The position numbers and the translations under genes were made by a program. From the NCBI RefSeq assembly GCF_001279725.1, contig NZ_LGDE01000064.1, positions 1 to 7,815 of the forward strand: a stretch of DNA of 7,815 nt, in the 5' to 3' direction. The first letter of the stretch is position 1. Each line of letters begins with the position of its first letter. Under the pieces are notes generated by a model. That model was not told the DNA's origin. It saw only the letters and a program-made list of their open reading frames with translations, and did no database searches. The DNA comes from Streptomyces sp. WM4235 (GTDB lineage Bacteria; Actinomycetota; Actinomycetes; Streptomycetales; Streptomycetaceae). Shown here piece after piece: positions 6,001-7,815 of this stretch.

Positions 6001-7679
6001 GGGCGGGCGTCCTCGACCATGAACGTGAGCCGGTCGGCGGGGTAGTCCAGGTCCAGCGGCAGGTAGGCGCCGCCGGCCCGCCAGACGGCGAGCAGGGCGA
6101 CGATCAGGTCGGCGGTGCGGGGCAGGGCGAGCCCCACGAAGCTCTCGGGTCCGACGCCACGGTCGGCCAGCACCCGGGCGAGCCGGCGCGCACGCTCGTC
6201 GAGCGTGGCGTAGTCGAGGGTGACCGGACCGCAGATCACGGCGGGCAGCAGCGGATGCCGGCGGGCCTGCTCGGCGAAGGCCTCGATCGCGGTACCGGGA
6301 GGCAACGCCCGCGCGGTGTCGTTGCCGGCGCGCAGGGCGCTCTCCAGTGCCTGCGGGGAGAGCAGGTCGGGACGACCGACGGGAACGAGCGGGCCGGCCG
6401 CCGCGGCCGCGCGCAGGAAGCGGGCGAACTCCCGGCAGCGCTCGGCCAGCGAGGCCGCGTCGTACGCCTGGGGGTTGCCGTCGAACTCGAAGCGGATCCG
6501 GCCCTCGGCGGCGTCGTGGTACACGCCGAGGGTCAGGTCGTCGACGGGACCGGCGGCGACGTTGTGCACGGTGGCGGGGGCGCCCGCGAAGTCCAGGGAG
6601 TTGTCGAACGCCTTCACGTTGACCATGGGACCCAGCAGCCCCCGGGCACGGCCGGACAGACCCAACTCGCGGCGGATGTCCTCCGCGCGGTAGCGCTGGT
6701 GGCGGCGCAGGTCGCGGATCCCGGCGGCGACCTCGGCGACCAGGTCGCCCAGCGCGACGCCGGGCCGCACGGCGATCCGCAGCGGCAGCACGTTGACGAC
6801 CATGGCCGGGACCTTGAGCGCGGCCGAGCCCAGGCGCGCCATGGCGGGCATCGACAGCAGCACGTCGTGGGTGCCGGTCGCCCGGTGCAGGAACGCCGCG
6901 AACGCGGCGGTCACCACGTCGGCCCAACTGGCGCGGGCGGAACGTGCGATGTCCAGGAGACCGGCGGTCTCCTCGGCGGACAGGGTGGCGCCGTCGCGCA
7001 GGAAGGCGTGCGCGGCGGGCAGTACGGTGCCGCTCAGCGGCTCGGGTTCGGGGCAGTCGGCCAGCCGTTCCAGCCAGTACGCGCGGTCGGCCTCGAAGCG
7101 GGGCGACTCGCGGTACTCCCGCTCCTCGTCGGTGACGACCTTCAGGGCTCCGAACGGGTTCGCGGGCGGCTCCTCGCCGCGGACGAGCGCGGTGTACACC
7201 TCGGCGGTGCGCCGCGAGATCAGCGAGAAGCCGAAGGCGTCGAGCGCGATGTGGTGGGCGCGCTGGTACCAGAGCGTGCGGCCCGGACCGATCCGGTGGA
7301 GCGTGAACGCGTACAGGGGGTCCGTCACGGGATCCACCGGCGTGGCCATGTCCCGGCGCATCAGGGCGAGCGCCGTGCCGAGCGGGTCGTCCTGGCCCGT
7401 GTGGTCGAGCATCGCGACGATCGGCCCGGCGGCCGGTCCGGGCCAGGTCAGCTGGTACGGATCGCCGGCCTCGTCCTCGCCGAACCGGGCCGTGAGCGCC
7501 TCGCTCTCGGCGACGGTGCGCCGCAGGGCGGTCACGAACAGGCCCGGGTCCAGGTCGCCTTCGATCTCGACGTACTGGCCCACGTTGTAGACCGGGGACT
7601 CGGGATCGAGCCGCTGTCCGTACCAGACCCCGGTCTGGGCCCCGGTGAGGGGGAGGCGCTGGGAAGGGCGGTCACTCAT
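1..7679 (-). CDS. Multimodular NRPS, DhbF/EntF-like starter (partial, C-A-T-C-A-T-C...)
   Basis: Cytoplasmic assembly-line enzyme that activates amino acids as adenylates, loads them on phosphopantetheine arms and condenses them in order. The frame is open from the ATG at 7679-7677 to the window edge (2,559 codons, no stop); the C-terminus is outside. Domains by residue: C1 8-440, A1 453-958, T1 975-1045, C2 1063-1500, A2 1514-2012, T2 2028-2098, C3 2115-about 2545. Carrier serines are S1008 and S2061; A3-type motifs (TSGSTGRPKG) occur at 619-628 and 1673-1682. The start is chosen because it is the only ATG/GTG in frame within the window upstream of the homology, has a GGAG site 10 bases upstream, and places the conserved LPLTGAQTGVWY motif about nine residues in, as in DhbF. 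The frame stays open upstream but without an ATG or GTG. Reading through, I noticed no TTA codon. Two modules plus C3 already exceed two-module DhbF (C-A-T-C-A-T-TE), so this is a longer synthetase. Confidence 0.98.
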   Translation of the reverse strand, partial: MSDRPSQRLPLTGAQTGVWYGQRLDPESPVYNVGQYVEIEGDLDPGLFVTALRRTVAESEALTARFGEDEAGDPYQLTWPGPAAGPIVAMLDHTGQDDPLGTALALMRRDMATPVDPVTDPLYAFTLHRIGPGRTLWYQRAHHIALDAFGFSLISRRTAEVYTALVRGEEPPANPFGALKVVTDEEREYRESPRFEADRAYWLERLADCPEPEPLSGTVLPAAHAFLRDGATLSAEETAGLLDIARSARASWADVVTAAFAAFLHRATGTHDVLLSMPAMARLGSAALKVPAMVVNVLPLRIAVRPGVALGDLVAEVAAGIRDLRRHQRYRAEDIRRELGLSGRARGLLGPMVNVKAFDNSLDFAGAPATVHNVAAGPVDDLTLGVYHDAAEGRIRFEFDGNPQAYDAASLAERCREFARFLRAAAAAGPLVPVGRPDLLSPQALESALRAGNDTARALPPGTAIEAFAEQARRHPLLPAVICGPVTLDYATLDERARRLARVLADRGVGPESFVGLALPRTADLIVALLAVWRAGGAYLPLDLDYPADRLTFMVEDARPVCVLTTLDSAALAPQVAGVETLVLDAPDTLAALAGVRPEDPAADLRAPDPEHPAYVIHTSGSTGRPKGVVISHGALANFLHMQAEVLELTPNDRLVAVTTISFDIAALEIHTPLICGATVVLADRDTVRDPAALAALVDEHRPAVMQATPSLWHALLEDGRPTTLDGTRVLVGGEALPAVLAERLARTALSVTNVYGPTEATVWATSADLAPDHTGVPDIGVPFWNTRAYVLDGALRPVAPGRQGELYLSGSQLARGYLGRPALTSERFTADPFGGPGERMYRTGDLARRTADGRIEFVGRADDQIKLRGFRIELGEIEAALTAAEGAGRAVVLVREDLPGFPALVGYVTPAGDGPAPEAGALRRAAARRLPEYMVPSAVVVLDAFPLTSNGKVDRRSLPAPDLSGLTGSGRAPRGAREEILAGIFAEVLALPAVGPDDDFFSLGGHSLLAARVIARVRTALDRECGIRDVFEARTVAALAARLADRTAAARPTPTAGDRPDPLPLSYAQQRLWFLHQVEGPSATYNIPFAVRFDSALDAEALRAALGDVVTRHEALRTVYGEREGVPYQRVLSPAEADVRLHLRDVPEGGFDAAVDLALTHLFDLSAQAPLRVTLVRDARSGADALVVLLHHIASDEWSMGPFLRDLEQAYAARCAGEAPRFPPLELQYGDFALWQRRLLGAVDEPGSVAGEQAGYWRRVLDALPEEAGLPADRPRPAVADHAGALVYRPLPSELASGIRTLARESGTSVFMVVHAAVAALLHRLGAGEDIVLGSPVAGRADSALDELVGFFVNTLVLRTDLSGDPAFGEVLERVRTADLTALDHSDLPFDQVVEAVNPERSLARHPLFQTMVSHSTVTQDVRVLFGLPARVDRVDPGATKFDLDITFSDAAHSEDLELEVFYSTALFDRATVETFTDRLLRVLAEAVADPTRPVSAWELRAETERARMDRWNATDRPVPPQGVTRVFAERAALDPDALALVAGAERLTFAELRDRADRLASVLVEEGVGPDAVVALAVPRSADAVVAVLAVLKAGGAYLPLDLDLPAERLAFMVEDAAPVCVVTTLAVADRVAGVPAVVLDAPSTVERFASAVAGPDADVDPEHAAYVIYTSGSTGRPKGVVLRHAGLTRLFRDHERDLYLPVAARLGRRVRALHTASFSFDSSWEQLLWLVAGHELHVLDEYGRRDADAVVAYVRQERVDALDVTPSYGRRLVDAGLLTGSWRPPLFLLGGEAVPAGLWSELREVADVEVVNYYGPTEFTVDALVARVGDCATPVVGRPLDNARAHVLDARLRPVPVGVPGELYLAGEQNARGYLGRPALTSERFVCDPFGGPGSRMYRTGDLARWRADGLIEFLGRADDQVKIRGFRVELGEVESALAVLDGVSAAAVVVREDIPGIPRLVGYVTGPADPAALREELARVLPDHMVPAVVMTLAELPTTISGKLDRAALPAPVSTDEPTGRAPRGAAEVRVAEVFAEALGLSAVGADADFFRLGGHSLLATRVVARIRATGTECSIRDVFEARTVTALAARLDGRGGAARPALVAGARPDRLPLSYAQARLWFLHRMDGPNATYNIPLVLRLRGALDPAALRAAVADVVGRHEALRTLFAEDAEGPYQRILAPAEAVVPFSTARVPAGELAARTEEAAAHAFDPGSELPLRVTLLEAGPEDWTLLLLVHHIAGDEWSAGPLLADLDRAYTARLDGRAPEFAPLPVQYADYALWQRELLGDPAAEGSPAHRQADFWRTALAGLPQELSLPVDRPRPAVPSHRGATLETVLPTELVTGLDGLAGSAGTTVFTVVTAAVAALLHRLGAGEDIPLGSPVAGRGEEALDPLVGFFVNTVVMRADLSGEPDFAEVLRRTAAAGTAALDHADLPFDAVVEAVNPQRSLARHPLFQTMVAYEGGAEVARPLAGLAAEEVPVAAGAAKFDLEILFRRTPDRDALGAGMTCGVRYAVDLFDEGTVRTLADRLVRLLTAVVADPTAPVSAIELMDP
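45..1337 (-). other. C3: elongation condensation domain, LCL-type (residues 2115-about 2545)
   Basis: Condenses the acyl-Gly-X intermediate on T2 with the amino acid of module 3, whose A domain lies beyond the left edge. Signatures are LPLSYAQARLWFLHR (S2119), HHIAGDEWS at 2243-2251 (H2244, D2248), YADYALWQR, VGFFVNTVVMRADLSG (N2406), DLPFDAVVEAVNPQRSLARH and the C-terminal LVRLLTAVVADPTAPVS. The domain is essentially complete: the window ends at the usual C-to-A linker (IELMDPA). Glu2249 replaces the consensus Gly. It is strikingly similar to C2, especially over the last third. Confidence 0.92.
460..482 (-). repeat. 23-base exact repeat, copy in C3 (partner 3613-3635)
   Basis: Encodes part of the VGFFVNT motif around N2406. 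Identical to 3613-3635 in C2, with the flanking base on each side differing. A second exact repeat of 21 bases links 328-348 with 3481-3501 (VVEAVNP region). These are the traces of paralogous C domains rather than a mobile element. Confidence 0.8.
1386..1598 (-). other. T2: peptidyl carrier protein domain (residues 2028-2098)
   Basis: Holds the dipeptidyl intermediate. The phosphopantetheine serine is S2061 in DADFFRLGGHSLLATRV. As in T1, the LGGHS form and the 58-residue distance to the C3 motif (S2119) show that no epimerase follows, so residue 2 should stay L. Its last part (CSIRDVFEARTVTALAARL) differs from the T1 counterpart by only two residues over that stretch, consistent with a module duplication. 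Confidence 0.95.
1413..1430 (-). repeat. 18-base exact repeat in T2 (partner 4569-4586)
   Basis: Encodes FEARTV in the T2 C-terminal helix region; the T1 copy at 4569-4586 is identical over 18 bases, within a longer stretch of near-identity (IRDVFEARTV). Confidence 0.75.
1644..3140 (-). other. A2: adenylation domain, unassigned, possibly basic amino acid (residues 1514-2012)
   Basis: Activates the second amino acid. Motifs include LKAGGAYLPLDLD, the A3 loop Y1669-G1682 (YTSGSTGRPKG), FSFDSSWEQLLW, NYYGPTEFTVD, GELYLAGEQNARGYLGRP, MYRTGDLARW, RGFRVELGEVE and the A10 lysine K2007 in TISGKLDRA. Hand alignment to GrsA gives code residues D1724, S1725, E1728, D1766, L1791, G1793, Y1816, V1824, D1825 and K2007: DSEDLGYVDK. 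I do not recognise this code. Acidic residues at the positions equivalent to 239, 278 and 331 are typical of pockets for Orn, Lys, Arg or similar, so a basic residue is my best guess, at low confidence. It is clearly not the Thr (DFWNIGMVHK-like) or Ser (DVWHLSLIDK-like) code expected from bacillibactin or enterobactin synthetases. All catalytic motifs look intact. Confidence 0.9.
3180..4493 (-). other. C2: elongation condensation domain, LCL-type (residues 1063-1500)
   Basis: Joins the acyl-Gly intermediate on T1 to the amino acid on T2. It opens with LPLSYAQQRLWFLHQ (S1067) and carries HHIASDEWS at 1192-1200 (H1193 catalytic-type, D1197), YGDFALWQR, VGFFVNTLVLRTDLSG (N1355) and DLPFDQVVEAVNP. 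The arrangement is that of a domain accepting an L-configured (here probably achiral Gly) donor, in agreement with the absence of an upstream epimerase. The residue after the motif Asp is Glu1198 where the textbook consensus has Gly. The stretch encoding residues about 1265-1303 holds a cluster of codons rare in high-GC genomes. Confidence 0.92.
3613..3635 (-). repeat. 23-base exact repeat, copy in C2 (partner 460-482)
   Basis: Same-strand copy of the C3 sequence, encoding the motif around N1355. The two C domains are most alike here and in the following DLPFD-VVEAVNP block, a likely place for intragenic recombination or misassembly. Confidence 0.8.
4545..4757 (-). other. T1: peptidyl carrier protein domain (residues 975-1045)
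   Basis: Carries the module 1 residue as a thioester on phosphopantetheine. The attachment serine is S1008 in DDFFSLGGHSLLAARV. The histidine form LGGHS (rather than LGGDS) is the form usually found in carrier domains that feed a C domain directly rather than an epimerase. Only 59 residues separate S1008 from the SYAQQRLWFL motif of C2 (S1067), so there is no room for a tailoring domain. The C-terminal helix region (IRDVFEARTVAALAARL) is nearly identical to that of T2. Confidence 0.95.
4806..6323 (-). other. A1: adenylation domain, predicted glycine (residues 453-958)
   Basis: Activates the first amino acid with ATP and loads it on T1. Core motifs in order are AGGAYLPLD, the A3 phosphate loop Y615-V629 (IHTSGSTGRPKGV, with a His at 618), FDIAALE, NVYGPTE (754-760), GELYLSGSQLARGYLGRP, YRTGDLARR, the A8 hinge RGFRIELGEIE and the A10 lysine K953 in TSNGKVDRR. 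Aligning by hand to GrsA PheA gives specificity residues D664, I665, L668, Q707, L731, G733, V755, V763, W764 and K953, i.e. DILQLGVVWK. This is two conservative changes from the glycine code DILQLGLIWK/N that I recall for DhbF-type modules. The domain looks complete and active. Glycine is a firm prediction by code similarity, not a demonstrated substrate. Confidence 0.88.
6360..7658 (-). other. C1: starter condensation domain, EntF/DhbF type (residues 8-440)
   Basis: Condenses an incoming acyl group, delivered on a separate carrier protein, with the amino acid on T1. Visible signatures are LPLTGAQTGVWY near the N-terminus, HHIALDAFG at residues 142-150 (catalytic-type His H143, structural Asp D147), ARLGSAAL, NVLPL from N296, RRHQRYRAEDIRREL, NVKAFD from N354, and GPVDDLTLGVY. 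From memory these match starter C domains of EntF and DhbF (for example HHIAIDGFGFSLI and LNVPAMVMNLLPL in DhbF) much better than ordinary elongation C domains. The domain sits at the extreme N-terminus with no A or T before it, as expected for an enzyme that receives its cap in trans. In the known relatives the cap is 2,3-dihydroxybenzoate; another aryl or a fatty acyl cap cannot be excluded. The glycine normally following the motif Asp is Ala148. Confidence 0.9.
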
Positions 7680-7759
7680 GGGGATCGTGCTCCAGGGTTC
7701 GGCGGCGGCGGGGCGAGGAGGCGGTCGGGCGACGGATGGTGCCCGCAGGTGGCGGAAGG
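7680..7759 (-). other. 80-base leader between upstream gene end and NRPS start
   Basis: Apart from the ribosome binding site I see only a weak inverted repeat (CGGGC...GCCCG with a 10-base loop, minus strand). There is no sequence resembling the AT-containing 19-bp iron box (TTAGGTTAGGCTAACCTAA-like) used by DmdR1/IdeR, no clear -10/-35 pair and no convincing terminator. If the gene is iron-controlled, the operator is probably further upstream. Confidence 0.35.
7690..7693 (-). promoter_or_regulatory. Ribosome binding site of the NRPS gene
   Basis: On the minus strand a GGAG lies 10 bases before the ATG at 7679. Spacing is at the long end of normal for actinomycetes. It supports this start, together with the lack of any ATG or GTG further upstream in the same frame. 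Confidence 0.6.
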
Positions 7760-7813
7760 TCAGCGTCCGGACGGGGCGGGGGAGGCCGCCAGGAGGCTGA
7801 CGAGGCCGGCGGC
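7760..7813 (-). CDS. C-terminal end of an upstream gene (partial, tentative)
   Basis: Seventeen codons and a TGA (7762-7760) read AAGLVSLLAASPAPSGR on the minus strand, entering from the right edge. Sixteen of the 17 codons end in G or C, which fits coding sequence here, and the hydrophobic AGLVSLLAA stretch could be the end of a last membrane helix, as in a transporter. It is too short to identify. A second frame running from 7815 to a TGA that overlaps the NRPS start (PPPASSASWRPPPP...) has a poorer third-position pattern and is proline-rich, so I prefer this one. If real, it lies 80 bases upstream of the NRPS on the same strand and could share its transcript. Confidence 0.4.
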   Translation of the reverse strand, partial: AAGLVSLLAASPAPSGR

Positions 7814-7815
7814 GG

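Noticed and set aside
4744..6927. Long minus-strand open frame (727 codons)
   Set aside because: Out of frame with the NRPS frame (starts two bases off) and made of Arg/Pro/Gly-rich sequence; a shadow of C1-A1.
6793..7590. Plus-strand open frame opposite C1
   Set aside because: Ser/Arg/Ala-rich, no motif, overlaps conserved C1 residues on the other strand.
7680..7759. Inverted repeat CGGGC...GCCCG as a terminator or operator
   Set aside because: Only five base pairs with a 10-base loop and no T-run; expected by chance at this G/C content.
7674..7815. Alternative upstream gene end overlapping the NRPS ATG (frame ending in the TGA of ATGAGTGA)
   Set aside because: Attractive as translational coupling, but the frame is Pro/Arg/Ser-rich with weaker third-position G/C than the frame ending at 7760.
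1..7815. CRISPR arrays, tRNA or rRNA genes, insertion sequences, attachment sites
   Set aside because: None seen; all repeats found are explained by homologous NRPS domains.

Overview
The window comes from a very GC-rich genome with near-saturated G/C at third codon positions. That points to an actinomycete, most likely Streptomyces or a close relative; this is inferred from composition and from the style of the protein, as there is no taxonomic marker. Almost everything in the window (bases 7679 down to 1, minus strand) is one uninterrupted reading frame of 2,559 codons plus two bases. It starts inside the window and runs off the left edge. It encodes the N-terminal part of a multimodular nonribosomal peptide synthetase (NRPS). 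I read the order as C1-A1-T1-C2-A2-T2-C3, with a third adenylation domain expected just beyond the left edge.

Right to left, in the direction of transcription: bases 7815-7760 hold what is probably the last 17 codons and stop of an upstream gene. Then comes an 80-base gap with a plausible ribosome binding site, and the NRPS start codon at 7679. Module 1 (about 7658-4545) opens with a starter condensation domain that closely resembles those of EntF and DhbF, the enzymes that condense 2,3-dihydroxybenzoate (DHB) in enterobactin and bacillibactin synthesis. Its adenylation domain carries a glycine-type specificity code. Module 2 (about 4493-1386) is a standard elongation module whose adenylation pocket has acidic residues at three code positions. 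I do not recognise this code; it may select an amino acid with a basic side chain. C3 (about 1337-45) starts module 3.

No epimerase, methyltransferase, cyclisation or thioesterase domain is present in the visible part. The two residues should therefore enter in the L (or achiral) form as acyl(probably aryl)-Gly-X-, to be extended by module 3. The simplest hypothesis is a catecholate-type siderophore or related acyl-capped peptide that begins like bacillibactin (DHB-Gly) and then departs from it at residue 2. The window contains no DHB biosynthesis genes, aryl carrier protein, MbtH protein, transporter or iron box, so the cap and the siderophore role are inferences from C1 alone.

The many other open frames on both strands are shadows of this one gene. 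They arise because the high G/C content removes stop codons from the other frames.
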